Shown here in pieces: positions 24,533-33,603 of a stretch of 64,000 bases of DNA. The notes beneath the pieces were generated by a model, which worked only from the letters and a program-made list of their open reading frames with translations, was not told where the DNA came from and did no database searches. Both the position numbers and the translations under genes were made by a program. The DNA is taken from the NCBI RefSeq assembly GCF_003172915.1, contig NZ_QGKU01000006.1:1-64000 (forward strand), given 5' to 3'. Source of the DNA: Meridianimarinicoccus roseus (GTDB lineage: Bacteria; Pseudomonadota; Alphaproteobacteria; Rhodobacterales; Rhodobacteraceae). Within the stretch, counting starts at the first letter, position 1, and each line of letters opens with the position of its first letter.

Positions 24533-26332
24533 TCAGCCCAGAAGATGGGTTTCGGGCAGTCCGTAGACCGGGGTGTCCAGCCCTTCCATGCGGGCTTTCA
24601 ACTGCAGCGACAGGAACTGGGAATAGTGCCGCGACTGGTGCAGGTTGCCGCCGTGGAACCACAGCGCTTCCTGCTGCGTGGGTTTCCACATGTTGCGCTG
24701 CTCGCCGACCCAGGGGCCGGGGTCCTTAGGGGTGTCGGACCCGAGGCCCCAGCACTTGCCCACCTTGTCGGCCACGTCCTGACCGATCAGGTCGGCCGCC
24801 CAGCCGTTCATCGACCCGTAGCCGGTGGCATAGACGATCACGTCCGCCTCCAGCATGGTGCCGTCCTCGAGCTGCACGCCCTCGGGCACGATCCGGTCCA
24901 CATTGCCATGGGCCAGCTTGATCTTGCCATCGATGATCAGCTGGCTGGCGCCCACGTCGATGTAGTAGCCCGACCCGCGGCGCAGGTACTTCATGAACAG
25001 GCCAGACCCGTCGGCGCCCCAGTCCAGCCAGAAGCCCGCCTTTTCAAGCCCTTCATAGAATTCTTTGTCCCGTTCGCGCATCTGCTCGTAGAGCGGGATC
25101 TGAAATTCGTGCAGGATTCCATAGGGGATAGAGGCGAAGATCAGGTCGGCCTTCTCGGTCGTCATGCCCGCCCGGACGGCCTCTTCGGAGTAAAGCGCGC
25201 CAAGGCCGATTTCCATCAGACTGTCCGAGCGCACGATATGGGTGGAGGACCGCTGGACCATCGTCACGTCGGCGCCGTTCTCCCAGAGCGCGGCACAGAT
25301 GTCGTGGGCCGAGTTGTTGGACCCGATCACCACGGCCTTCTTGCCCCGGTAGGCATCCGGGCCGGGGTGCTTGCTGGAATGATGCTGGTCGCCCTTGAAG
25401 CTGTCCATGCCCGGAAACTCCGGCACGTTGGCCTTGCCCGACATCCCCGTCGCCAGCACGAGCTGCTTCGGACGCAGCGTCACCTCCTGCCCGTCGCGGT
25501 CGATGACGACAGTCCATTCCCCTGTATTTTCATCAAATTTCGCGGACTTGCAGGTGGTGCGGGACCAATAGTTCAGTTCCATCACCTTGGTGTACATTTC
25601 CAGCCAGTCGCCGATCTTGTCCTTGGGCGCGAAGACCGGCCAGTTTTCGGGAAACTTGATGTAGGGCAGGTGGTCGTACCAGACCGGATCGTGCAGGCAG
25701 AGTGATTTGTAGCGGTTGCGCCAACTGTCTCCGGGACGGTCGTTCTTTTCGATGATGATGGTGGGCACGCCCAGTTGGCGCAGCCGCGCGCCAAGCGCGA
25801 TGCCGCCCTGTCCGCCGCCGACGATCAGCACGTAGGGCTGCCTTTCATAGCCCAGCTCGCGCGCCTCTGCCTCGCGTTCTTCTTTCCAGGTCAACTGGTT
25901 GGGGGCGGCGCCATGTTTGGCGCCGAGCGGCCGGTCGAAGCCCTTGGGTTCCTCGAATCCTTTCAGTTCGACAAGGCTGGTCAGCAGCGTCCAGATCTGC
26001 CCGTCGCGCAGCCGCACAAGCCCGTAACCGCGCCCAACGGCGGTTTCGAAGCTGATCCAGGCGGTGGTCACGCCGCCGTCTGCGGTGGCGACCTCGCCCT
26101 CGGCGAGACGCCAGCCGGTTGGGCGCACGCCGGACAACTGCGCGCCCAGCATGTCCGCGATCTGGTCACGGCCTTCGCTGGTGTGGATGTTCCAGGTGAA
26201 GGTGACGAGGTCGCGCCAGTAACACTCCTCGACAAAACATTGGGTCGCGGCTTCGATGTCACCGGCTTCAAGGGCTTGTCCGAAGCGGGACAGGACTTCC
26301 GTCACCTCGGCGTCTGCGGTCGTGTCGAGCAT
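24533..26332 (-). CDS. Flavin-containing monooxygenase with N-terminal SnoaL domain
   Basis: 599 aa. Residues 1-125 form a SnoaL/NTF2-like domain ('DIEAATQCFVEECYWRDLVTFTWN'); from 165 on is a class B flavoprotein: FAD motif GGGQGG at 172-177, 'GDSWRNRYKSLCLHDPVWYDHLPY' (family fingerprint region near 200-225), second nucleotide motif VVIGSNNSAHD near 345, and YATGY near the end. Probably an NADPH-dependent oxygenase acting on a hydrophobic or heteroatom substrate, which is unknown. Start ATG at 26332 directly follows AGGAGAGA. Expected to be regulated by the adjacent AcoR-like protein and the palindrome upstream. Confidence 0.86.
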   Translation of the reverse strand: MLDTTADAEVTEVLSRFGQALEAGDIEAATQCFVEECYWRDLVTFTWNIHTSEGRDQIADMLGAQLSGVRPTGWRLAEGEVATADGGVTTAWISFETAVGRGYGLVRLRDGQIWTLLTSLVELKGFEEPKGFDRPLGAKHGAAPNQLTWKEEREAEARELGYERQPYVLIVGGGQGGIALGARLRQLGVPTIIIEKNDRPGDSWRNRYKSLCLHDPVWYDHLPYIKFPENWPVFAPKDKIGDWLEMYTKVMELNYWSRTTCKSAKFDENTGEWTVVIDRDGQEVTLRPKQLVLATGMSGKANVPEFPGMDSFKGDQHHSSKHPGPDAYRGKKAVVIGSNNSAHDICAALWENGADVTMVQRSSTHIVRSDSLMEIGLGALYSEEAVRAGMTTEKADLIFASIPYGILHEFQIPLYEQMRERDKEFYEGLEKAGFWLDWGADGSGLFMKYLRRGSGYYIDVGASQLIIDGKIKLAHGNVDRIVPEGVQLEDGTMLEADVIVYATGYGSMNGWAADLIGQDVADKVGKCWGLGSDTPKDPGPWVGEQRNMWKPTQQEALWFHGGNLHQSRHYSQFLSLQLKARMEGLDTPVYGLPETHLLG

Positions 26333-26441
26333 TCTCTCCTCCGTTTGTTGTTGTGCTCCTCCGCCCACAGGCTGAACCCGGCGTCATCTTGCTGTCACGC
26401 GCTATCCGTGGGTGCGCGGGCGGGCCGGGCAAAAAAGCGCG

Positions 26442-26468
26442 GCCAGTGTTGCGCCGCGCAACACTGGC
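26442..26468. promoter_or_regulatory. Perfect 27-bp palindrome, likely operator of the monooxygenase promoter
   Basis: Arms GCCAGTGTTGCGC (26442-26454) and GCGCAACACTGGC (26456-26468) around one base. A further GCGCAACA half-site overlaps its end (26468-26475). It is 110 nt upstream of the monooxygenase start and in the 370-nt gap before the oppositely oriented methyltransferase-like gene. Neither strand shows a good sigma-54 promoter between it and the start codon. Confidence 0.6.
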
Positions 26469-26726
26469 GCAACAGCACTGCGCGCGGTGCCTTGATACCG
26501 TTGCAGGCCGTACAAAACGCCGTTGGAGAGGTGTCGGAAAATTGTAGGGGTCCTGCAGCAGTCCAGTAAGGTCGCGGCGCTGCGCCGCCAGTGCCTTCAA
26601 GCGGCTTGCCCGCGCCCTGACGGATCGGGTAACCGGCACGGAAAAGCGCCCAGTCCTGCGCCATAAACGCGCCAGAACCCCTGTTCGCACACCGCCCGCG
26701 TGCCGATCCCGAAAAGGAGCCACCCT

Positions 26727-27407
26727 GTGCAGCCATGGATCCCCCTCGCCACGGCGACCGCCCCGCAGGGCGGCTTGCTGCGCCTTCTGCGGCGCGGCGA
26801 CGAATTCTCGATCCGGCTGGAAGGCGGCAACGAGTTGATGAACAGCCGCCTCGGCGGTTCGGAGGAGGCGCTGGCGACGCTGGCGCTGACCCGGTTGGGC
26901 GTGCGGCCGTGCCCCGTTCTGCTGATCGGCGGGCTGGGAATGGGCTTCACGCTCCGGGCGGCGCAGTCGGCGCTGACGGGCCCGGCGCGACTGGTGGTGT
27001 CGGAGATCGTGCCCGAGCTTGCGGACTGGGCGGCGGGGCTGATGGCGCCGGTGTTCGGGGACTGCCTGTCTGACCCGCGCGCCGAGATCCGGATCGGCGA
27101 TGTCGCGGCCGAGATCCGGGCGACGCCGGGTGGGTTCGACGCGATCCTGCTGGACGTGGATAACGGGCCGGACGGACTGACCCGCGACGCCAACGGTGCG
27201 CTTTATGGAGAGGTCGGGTTGCGGGAGGCGCGGCGCGCGCTGCGGCCGGGAGGCGTGCTAGCGGTTTGGTCGGCTGCGCCTGACGCGGGCTTTACCCGGC
27301 GCCTGACCCGCGCCGGGTTCGAAACCGAGACGCACGCGGTGCCCGCCGGGCGCGGCAGACGGGGGCCGAGGCACACCATCTGGACGGCGCGCGCGCCGGG
27401 TTCCTGA
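26727..27407 (+). CDS. Spermidine synthase-like SAM-binding protein
   Basis: 226 aa with a Rossmann methyltransferase/aminopropyltransferase core: LLIGGLGMGFTLRAA is the nucleotide loop, VVSEIVPELADW the acidic ribose-binding strand, and FDAILLDVDNGPDGL the following strand. It lacks the N-terminal beta-sheet of true spermidine synthases, so it may be a methyltransferase of unknown substrate. A GTG start at 26727, 6 nt after AAAAGGAG, is preferred to the in-frame ATG at 26700, which precedes that site. No operon partner; it stands alone before the hydroxyproline genes. Confidence 0.72.
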   Translation: MQPWIPLATATAPQGGLLRLLRRGDEFSIRLEGGNELMNSRLGGSEEALATLALTRLGVRPCPVLLIGGLGMGFTLRAAQSALTGPARLVVSEIVPELADWAAGLMAPVFGDCLSDPRAEIRIGDVAAEIRATPGGFDAILLDVDNGPDGLTRDANGALYGEVGLREARRALRPGGVLAVWSAAPDAGFTRRLTRAGFETETHAVPAGRGRRGPRHTIWTARAPGS

Positions 27408-27544
27408 CCAGGCGCCTCGCACACCGCTTTCCCTTGCGGCCGGGAGGCTTGCACGGCTAGATCGGCGGGCGGCCGCCGGCCCCGTGCGCGGGCACGGGAG
27501 GGCCGGATCATCCGGGGTGCGCCCCGCAGCCGAAGGACAGTGCC

Positions 27545-28576
27545 ATGCGCAGCACCAAGGTCATTCATGTCGTTTCCTGCCATGCGGAGGGCGAGGTGGG
27601 CGATGTCATCACCGGGGGCGTCACGCCGCCGCCGGGCGACACGATCTGGGACCAGCGCGCGTGGATCGCGCAGGACGACGCGCTGCGCAACTTCGTGCTG
27701 AACGAGCCGCGCGGCGGTGTCTTTCGCCACGTGAACCTGCTGGTGCCGCCGCGCCACCCCGAGGCGCAGGCCGCCTTCATCATCATGGAACCCGAGGACA
27801 CGCCGCCGATGTCCGGGTCGAACTCCATCTGCGTGTCCACCGTGCTGCTGGACAGCGGGATCATCCCCATGCAGGAACCGGTCACCCACATGGTGCTGGA
27901 GGCGCCCGGCGGACTGGTGCAGGTCCGTGCCGACTGCGCGGGAGGCAAGGCCGAGCGTATCCACGTGGAGAACCTGCCCTCCTTCGCCACCCGCCTGGGC
28001 GTGCCGCTGGATGTGCCGGGCCTTGGCCGCCTGACTGTTGATACGGCCTTCGGCGGGGACAGTTTCGTTGTGGTCGACGCGGCGGCGGCGGGGGTCGCGC
28101 TGCACCCGGACAACGCACGCGCCATTGCCGAAGCCGGGGTGCGGATTACCAACGCGGCGAACGCGGCTTTCCGGTTCGAGCATCCCGAGCGGCCGGACTG
28201 GACGCACCACTCCTTTTGCCTTTTCGCCGGGCCGATCACCCGCGACGGCACGGCTCTGCGGGCACAGTCGGTGGTGGCGATCCAGCCCGGCAAGCTGGAC
28301 CGCTCGCCCACCGGCACGGCGGTGTCGGCGCGCATGGCGATCCTTGCGGCGCGCGGCGAGATGGGGCCGGAGGACCGGTTCACCGGCGTGTCGATCATTG
28401 GGTCCGAATTCGAAGGCCGCATCCTTGGCGCGGCGAAGGTCGGCCCGCTGGACGCGATCCGCCCCGAGATCAGCGGTCGGGCCTGGATCACCGGCACGCA
28501 CCAGCACATGCTGGACCCGTCCGACCCATGGCCGGGCGGCTACCGGTTGTCGGACACCTGGCCGCGCCTTGGCTGA
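27545..28576 (+). CDS. Proline racemase-family protein with Ser/Thr in place of both catalytic Cys
   Basis: 343 aa, full length for the family. Proline racemases use two cysteines (in MCGH and SPCGTG). Here the corresponding residues are Ser90 (MSGSN) and Thr256 (SPTGT), so racemisation or epimerisation is not expected. Related family members with a threonine at the second site are trans-3-hydroxy-L-proline dehydratases, which is the best guess. It faces the minus-strand hydroxyproline operon tail to tail (7 nt between stops), and a reductase for the dehydratase product lies at 34291. Confidence 0.82.
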   Translation: MRSTKVIHVVSCHAEGEVGDVITGGVTPPPGDTIWDQRAWIAQDDALRNFVLNEPRGGVFRHVNLLVPPRHPEAQAAFIIMEPEDTPPMSGSNSICVSTVLLDSGIIPMQEPVTHMVLEAPGGLVQVRADCAGGKAERIHVENLPSFATRLGVPLDVPGLGRLTVDTAFGGDSFVVVDAAAAGVALHPDNARAIAEAGVRITNAANAAFRFEHPERPDWTHHSFCLFAGPITRDGTALRAQSVVAIQPGKLDRSPTGTAVSARMAILAARGEMGPEDRFTGVSIIGSEFEGRILGAAKVGPLDAIRPEISGRAWITGTHQHMLDPSDPWPGGYRLSDTWPRLG

Positions 28577-28582
28577 GGCGCG

Positions 28583-29836
28583 TCAGAACCGGTTCGGCGC
28601 GTAGGGCGCAAGCGGCAGCGCTGGGGTGCGTCCGGCGGCCAGGGCTGCCACCAGTTCGGCGGTGCCCGCCGACTGGGTCAGCCCGAGATGCCCATGCCCG
28701 AAGGCATAGATCACCCGGTCCGCACGGGGCGCCTTGCCGATCACCGGCAGGCTGTCGGGCAGTGAGGGGCGAAAGCCCATCCACTGGGAGCCGCCCGTCG
28801 TGTTCAGCCCGGGCAGGAAGTCCGCCGCCTTGGCGACCAGCGTTGCGGCGCGCCGCATGTTCGGCGGCAGGTCGAGCCCGCCCAGTTCCACCGCCCCGCC
28901 GACGCGCAGCCCGTCGCCGATGCGGCTGACCACGAAGCCGTGTTCGGCAAAGGTCAGATGAGTGCGGACATCGACGCTGGCGGTGGGAAAGGTCGTGTTG
29001 TAGCCGCGTTCGGTTTCCAGCGGGATGCGGTCGCCAAGACCGGCGGCCAGCCGGTGCGACCACGCGCCCGCGGCCAGCACGACCTGACTCGCGTGCAGCG
29101 GCCCGGTGGCGGTTGCGATCTCGACCCCGTCCGCGGTCTGGCGCAGGCCAAGCACCTCGGAGGTGTCGATCCGCCCGCCCGCCGCGCGCAGCCGCGCGGC
29201 CAGATGTTCGGTCCAGCGGGCGGGATCTGTGGTGTTCATCCAGTCGGGGGTGAAGCCAGCGCGCACGAAGCGGGGGCTGAGGCCGGGCTGGATTTCGGCA
29301 ATGGCGCCCGGGGACTCCAGCAGCTCGAACCGGATGCCGTGCGTGCGGCGCAATTCCCACGCGGGCAGGCTTGCGCGGAAGGCTGCGGTGCCCTGATATA
29401 GTTGCAGCTGCCCTTCACGGCGCATCATCGGTTCGCCGTCGACCCGGACGATCAGCCGGTCCAGTGCCGCGCGCGACAGGTGCATCAGCCCGGCCTGCGC
29501 GGCGACCGCGGCTTCGTAGCGGGCGGGCCTGCTGGCGCGCCAGAAATGCCACATCCAGGGCGCGATGCGCGGCGCGTAGGCCAGCGGCACCGACAGGGGC
29601 CCCAACGGATCGAGCAGCCAGCCCGGCGCCTTGCGCATGACGCCGGGCGTGGCCAGCGGCTCTACGTCGCTGAAGGCGAAGGCGCCGGCGTTCCCGCGCG
29701 AGGTTTCTGCGGCCACGCCGCGCCGGTCGATCAGCCGGACCTGCCGACCCTCGGCCTGCAGCGCGAGCGCGGCGGTCACGCCGATGATGCCCGCGCCGAT
29801 CACGACGATATCCGCCTTGTCGGGGCTGCTGGTCAT
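28583..29836 (-). CDS. FAD-dependent D-amino acid (D-hydroxyproline) dehydrogenase
   Basis: 417-aa DadA/DAAO-type flavoprotein. FAD motif IVVIGAGIIGVTAALALQAEG at the N terminus (residues about 9-29) and the C-terminal 'GHGHLGLTQSAGTAELVAAL' that closes the flavin site. With the epimerase gene it overlaps by ATGA, indicating that it oxidises the epimerase product cis-4-hydroxy-D-proline to pyrroline-4-hydroxy-2-carboxylate. ATG at 29836 picked for that overlap; the longer reading has no site. Electron acceptor is probably the quinone pool. Confidence 0.88.
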   Translation of the reverse strand: MTSSPDKADIVVIGAGIIGVTAALALQAEGRQVRLIDRRGVAAETSRGNAGAFAFSDVEPLATPGVMRKAPGWLLDPLGPLSVPLAYAPRIAPWMWHFWRASRPARYEAAVAAQAGLMHLSRAALDRLIVRVDGEPMMRREGQLQLYQGTAAFRASLPAWELRRTHGIRFELLESPGAIAEIQPGLSPRFVRAGFTPDWMNTTDPARWTEHLAARLRAAGGRIDTSEVLGLRQTADGVEIATATGPLHASQVVLAAGAWSHRLAAGLGDRIPLETERGYNTTFPTASVDVRTHLTFAEHGFVVSRIGDGLRVGGAVELGGLDLPPNMRRAATLVAKAADFLPGLNTTGGSQWMGFRPSLPDSLPVIGKAPRADRVIYAFGHGHLGLTQSAGTAELVAALAAGRTPALPLAPYAPNRF

Positions 29837-30747
29837 TGCGGGATGCCGTTGCGGAACGGATCGTCCGCGTCGAACAGCAGCGTCGCCTCTGCCATGACAT
29901 GAGCCTTTCCGGTGATTGACGGGATCACTCCGCCCTGTGTGCCCGCCTTCCACGACAGGGTGTAGGCGCTGCCGATAATGCTGTGCTGCACGATCTGCGC
30001 GCCCTCCGCGAGGCGGCCGTCGGCGGCGAGGCAGGCCAGCATCGCCGAACAGCCGGTGCCGCAGGGTGAGCGGTCATAGGCGTCATCGGGACAAAGCACG
30101 AAGTTGCGGCCATGAACGCCAGGCGCGTCCGGGGGACCCTGGAGGATCACGTGGTCGATGTCTGACCCGGCGGCGTGCGCGGCGGTGCGGATCGCAATGG
30201 CGGTGTCGGTGAGCGTGCGGATCGCCCCGCGATGCAGCGGCACCGGGCTGGGATCGACGATGAAGAAGCGGTTGCCGCCCCATGCGACGTCACCGGTCAC
30301 CGGGCCCAGCCCGGGCACCTGCAGTGTCACGGCTGCTTCAAGGCGGTGGCTTTCGACATTGGTGACCGTAACCGTGGCGGCGTCGTGGACCTGCACGCCG
30401 ACGATGCCGACCGGCGTTTCGATGCGGTGTTCACCGGGGCCGATGCGCCCCATATGCACCAGCGTCGCGGCCAGCCCGATGGTGCCGTGCCCGCACATGC
30501 CCAGCACCTCGGCCGCGTCGAAATAGATCACGCCCGCGGCGCAGCCGGGGTCCACCGGTTCGGTCAGCAGCGCACAGACCATGGCCACCTGCCCTCGCGG
30601 TTCGGCGCACACCGCTTGGGTGAAGGTGCCGTGTTCGGCAGCCAGCCTGCGGGCCCGGTCGGCCAGCGGCCCGGTGCCGAGGTCTGGTCCGCCCGACAGG
30701 ATCACGCGGGTCGGCTCCCCCCCGGTGTGGCTGTCGATCACATGCAT
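29833..30747 (-). CDS. 4-hydroxyproline 2-epimerase (proline racemase family)
   Basis: 304 aa with both catalytic cysteines: Cys85 in MCGHG and Cys229 in DRSPCGTG. The context (D-amino acid dehydrogenase, DHDPS-type deaminase, aconitase X) identifies the substrate as hydroxyproline rather than proline: it inverts trans-4-hydroxy-L-proline to cis-4-hydroxy-D-proline. Overlaps the upstream gene by 10 nt and the downstream gene by 4 nt. Contrast with the Ser/Thr paralogue at 27545. Confidence 0.92.
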   Translation of the reverse strand: MHVIDSHTGGEPTRVILSGGPDLGTGPLADRARRLAAEHGTFTQAVCAEPRGQVAMVCALLTEPVDPGCAAGVIYFDAAEVLGMCGHGTIGLAATLVHMGRIGPGEHRIETPVGIVGVQVHDAATVTVTNVESHRLEAAVTLQVPGLGPVTGDVAWGGNRFFIVDPSPVPLHRGAIRTLTDTAIAIRTAAHAAGSDIDHVILQGPPDAPGVHGRNFVLCPDDAYDRSPCGTGCSAMLACLAADGRLAEGAQIVQHSIIGSAYTLSWKAGTQGGVIPSITGKAHVMAEATLLFDADDPFRNGIPQ

Positions 30748-31697
30748 TCAGCGATCACCCCGCCCTGCTGCGACCACGCCGCGAACCACGCGTTGAACTG
30801 GTGGAACTGCGCCTCGCAAAACCGCGCCTGCGACGGCGACAGCATGTCGGTTTCGTAGATATTCAGGCGATACTCTTCCTCGCCCTTCAGAGTCATCATG
30901 TGCTTGAAATAGAGTACCAGATCGACGCCTTCGTCGAATTTCGCCAGCACGGCGAAGGCGCTTTCAAGTTCGCGGGCGCGCATGTCGGCCTCGGGGTCGC
31001 CCTGCGCCGCGCGGCGCGACAGCGCCACCTGGAGCAGCGTCTCGCGCGGGAAGATCGTGCCCACCCCGGTGATCGCGCCCACCGCGCCGCATTTGACAAA
31101 TCCGTGGTACACCTCGGTGTCGACGCCGACCATCAGGATCACCTCGTCGTCGCGGGAGGTAATGTGCTCTGCCGCGTAGCTGAGATCAGCCTTGCCGCCG
31201 AATTCCTTGAACCCGATCAGGTTCGGGTGCTCGTCGCGCAGGGCGAAGAACAGGTCTGCCTTGGTGGTGTAGCCGTAATAGGGGCTGTTGTAGATGATCG
31301 CGGGCACGTCCGGCGCGGCATCGAGGATCGCCTTGAAATGCGCGCGCTGTGCGGCCACTGACAGGCCGCGCGACAGCACGCGTGGGATCACCATGAGCCC
31401 GGCTGCGCCGACCTTCTGGGCATGGGCGGCATGAGCTACCGCCGCACGCGAGTTCAGCGCGCCGGTGCCCACGACGACGGGCACGCCCGCCTCGGTCAGC
31501 CGTTCCACGCCGGTCATGCGGTCGGCATCGGTCAGCAGCGGCCAGTCCCCGCAGGATCCGCAATAGACCACTCCGGACATACCGGCCGCGACCAGTTCCT
31601 GCCCCTTGCGCACCAGCGCGTCGAAATCCGGGCTGCGATCCGCCTTGCAAGGGGTCAGCAGGGCCGGGATGGTGCCGTGAAACACGTCTTTCTTCAT
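30738..31697 (-). CDS. DHDPS-family 1-pyrroline-4-hydroxy-2-carboxylate deaminase
   Basis: 319-aa TIM-barrel aldolase-family lyase. Schiff-base Lys164 (LIGFKEF) and Tyr136 (YNSPYY) are in place. In hydroxyproline operons this relative of dihydrodipicolinate synthase deaminates and dehydrates pyrroline-4-hydroxy-2-carboxylate to alpha-ketoglutarate semialdehyde, which the dehydrogenase at 49150 can oxidise. ATG at 31697 is preceded by AAAGGA; the same frame remains open far upstream through the aconitase X gene but that is antisense-free shadow reading, not an N-terminal extension. Confidence 0.9.
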   Translation of the reverse strand: MKKDVFHGTIPALLTPCKADRSPDFDALVRKGQELVAAGMSGVVYCGSCGDWPLLTDADRMTGVERLTEAGVPVVVGTGALNSRAAVAHAAHAQKVGAAGLMVIPRVLSRGLSVAAQRAHFKAILDAAPDVPAIIYNSPYYGYTTKADLFFALRDEHPNLIGFKEFGGKADLSYAAEHITSRDDEVILMVGVDTEVYHGFVKCGAVGAITGVGTIFPRETLLQVALSRRAAQGDPEADMRARELESAFAVLAKFDEGVDLVLYFKHMMTLKGEEEYRLNIYETDMLSPSQARFCEAQFHQFNAWFAAWSQQGGVIAECM

Positions 31698-31762
31698 GGG
31701 GTGGTCCTTTCGGGTGGGTCCGTCGGGGGCGGTGTTGGTGGGAATAGTGGCAGGGGCGGGCT

Positions 31763-33448
31763 CTAGCGCGCGGCGGCAAGCCAGCCGGGCGGGTCGGAAG
31801 GAGCGGTGCCGGTGCGGGCGGCTTCGGAGCAATGGTCGAGCGGGCCGAAGCGCACGGCGCGGTTGCTGAGGCCCGGCGCGTAATGGGCATATTTGCCTGA
31901 ATTGGTCATCAGCACCCGCGCTGCGGGTGGGAACACCGGTTCCGAGATCGAGCACCAGCACAGGTCCGGTACCAGCGTCACGCCTGCCGCGCGCAGCCTG
32001 TCGGCCACGCCGTTTGCGGTGATCGTGTCCAGCGTGCCGCGCCCCAGCGTGACGATCGCGGTCACATCCGGGTGCACGTGTCCGCCATCCATCCGCGCGG
32101 CGAAGGCGGCGCATTCGTCGGCCGAGAAATGCGGACTGCCAAGCGCCACAAGATCCACTTGCGCGGGCGCGGTGTTGAACCCGGCCCAGGCGCGCGAAAA
32201 ATCGGCCGGGCCGATCGCTTTTATATCGGCGTCCGGAGCCGGGGACATGTCCGCCTCGGGCGTGTGCCCGGCGATGTGCAGCATCGGCGCCGCAGAGGTC
32301 GTGCCATAGGCCGCGCAGAGCGCCTTGAGATCGTCCTGCGAGGGGGCGAGTCCCTCCAGCCCGCGCAGCAACGGGATGCGGTCCGGCGCGGCTTGCCCTG
32401 CAAGCCAGCCCAGCATCGGCCAGAACGCATCGTCGATGGCGTCTGGCACTGCCACATCGAGGATGCGGCGCGGCGCGCGCTGGTCCTGAAGGTAGACGCC
32501 TGCCTGCGCCGCGCGCCCGGTCAGCGCGATGCACAGGTCCATGAAATCCGCATGTTTGACTGTGCGTGCGCCCAGCACGGAATTGGCGTATATCACCGCG
32601 TTGCTTTCGGCCCAGGCGATATCCTCGCCCCGTTCGGGGCCGTCCGGCAGCAGGTAGGGCGCGCAGGTGAATGACGGGCGCGCGCCCATTTCCACGTAGG
32701 CGTCCGCAAGCTGGCTGGCGGGAAGGCCGAATGCGGCATCCACGCCCTGAGTGCGCCAGTTCGCGTGGTCGACCGAGATCGCGTTCATCGTGGTCGGCAC
32801 GCGCACTCGCGCGCCGGTATCGGCCATCTTGCGGGCGAAGGTCAGGAAGGCGGGACTGGCGTAGATGCAGCCGTCGATATGCACGCGCGTCACGTCGGTC
32901 AGGCGGCCCGCGCCCTGCGCGGCGGCCATCGTAGCGATGATGTCCATGGCGATGCGGGCGGCCTCGCCCTTTGCGCCGTCCAGCATGGCGCGGTCGCGGT
33001 CCTCCAGCGCGAGCGCGTCGGGATCGACCGCGCGCAGCGGCAAATCGAGCGTGCCCGCGACCAGCCGGTCCGGAGTGATAGCGGCGTGGGGTTCGCGGGC
33101 GAGCCGGTCGTAGTCGGCGGGCGCGAGGCGCAGCACCGCGATGGCGTGGCCGAACAGTCGCTGCGCCACCAGCGCGCCGAGGGTCAGAATGTCCTCGGCT
33201 TCGCGGAAGACGAGCGCACGGGGAGCGGTCCCGGCGAAGGCGAGACCCAGAAGCACCCCGCTGCCGGTGCACGAGCCGCGGCTGGTGGGCATCAGCACGA
33301 TACGTCCGGCAAGGTCCTGCCCGCGCTGGGGGTGGTGTGCGTCCATGATCTGCCCGGTGGCCGGATCGACGCCGCCCCACACGCTGAGTCCTTCGGTGCA
33401 CACGAGCACCGGGCCCTCCACCGTCGCGGGGACGATCACGTCGGACAT
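31763..33448 (-). CDS. acnX: Aconitase X, fused type (cis-3-hydroxy-L-proline dehydratase)
   Basis: 561 aa: the small swivel domain (DUF126, about 1-135, 'PTSRGSCTGSGVLLGLAFAG') fused to the catalytic aconitase-X domain (DUF521, about 150-550, 'HIDGCIYASPAFLTFARKMA', 'CAPYLLPDGPERGEDIAWAESNAVIYANSVLG'). Fused bacterial AcnX proteins dehydrate cis-3-hydroxy-L-proline to pyrroline-2-carboxylate. First gene of the minus-strand hydroxyproline operon, 66 nt ahead of the deaminase; divergent from the XRE-cupin regulator. Confidence 0.9.
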   Translation of the reverse strand: MSDVIVPATVEGPVLVCTEGLSVWGGVDPATGQIMDAHHPQRGQDLAGRIVLMPTSRGSCTGSGVLLGLAFAGTAPRALVFREAEDILTLGALVAQRLFGHAIAVLRLAPADYDRLAREPHAAITPDRLVAGTLDLPLRAVDPDALALEDRDRAMLDGAKGEAARIAMDIIATMAAAQGAGRLTDVTRVHIDGCIYASPAFLTFARKMADTGARVRVPTTMNAISVDHANWRTQGVDAAFGLPASQLADAYVEMGARPSFTCAPYLLPDGPERGEDIAWAESNAVIYANSVLGARTVKHADFMDLCIALTGRAAQAGVYLQDQRAPRRILDVAVPDAIDDAFWPMLGWLAGQAAPDRIPLLRGLEGLAPSQDDLKALCAAYGTTSAAPMLHIAGHTPEADMSPAPDADIKAIGPADFSRAWAGFNTAPAQVDLVALGSPHFSADECAAFAARMDGGHVHPDVTAIVTLGRGTLDTITANGVADRLRAAGVTLVPDLCWCSISEPVFPPAARVLMTNSGKYAHYAPGLSNRAVRFGPLDHCSEAARTGTAPSDPPGWLAAAR

Positions 33449-33540
33449 GCTCGGTCCTTTCGGCCTTTGGCGGGTCGTGGCGGGCTGTGCCGGGAAATTC
33501 GCGGGCGCGATATTCCCACTCTACCTGCGCGATCCCGGTT

Positions 33541-33603
33541 GCTAGTGTTGTGCTTCACGCAAATATGTGCTTAAACAATCATGGTTGGTAAGAAAAGAAA
33601 AAT
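33541..33603. promoter_or_regulatory. Divergent promoter region with TGTGCTT direct repeats
   Basis: The 155-nt gap between aconitase X (minus) and the XRE-cupin regulator (plus) is locally AT-rich and contains TGTGCTT at 33549-33555 and 33566-33572 (17 nt apart), followed by TAAGAAAA next to the regulator's start. These are candidate operator elements for the regulator; no direct proof. Confidence 0.35.

Noticed and set aside
26333-26600. Sigma-54 promoter for the monooxygenase
   Set aside because: I searched by eye for GG-N10-GC with the TGGCAC/TTGC context on both strands and found none with correct spacing.
31698-33401. Possible N-terminal extension of the DHDPS-type deaminase
   Set aside because: The frame stays open upstream but overlaps the whole aconitase X gene in another frame, and the ATG at 31697 has a ribosome binding site and the family N terminus.
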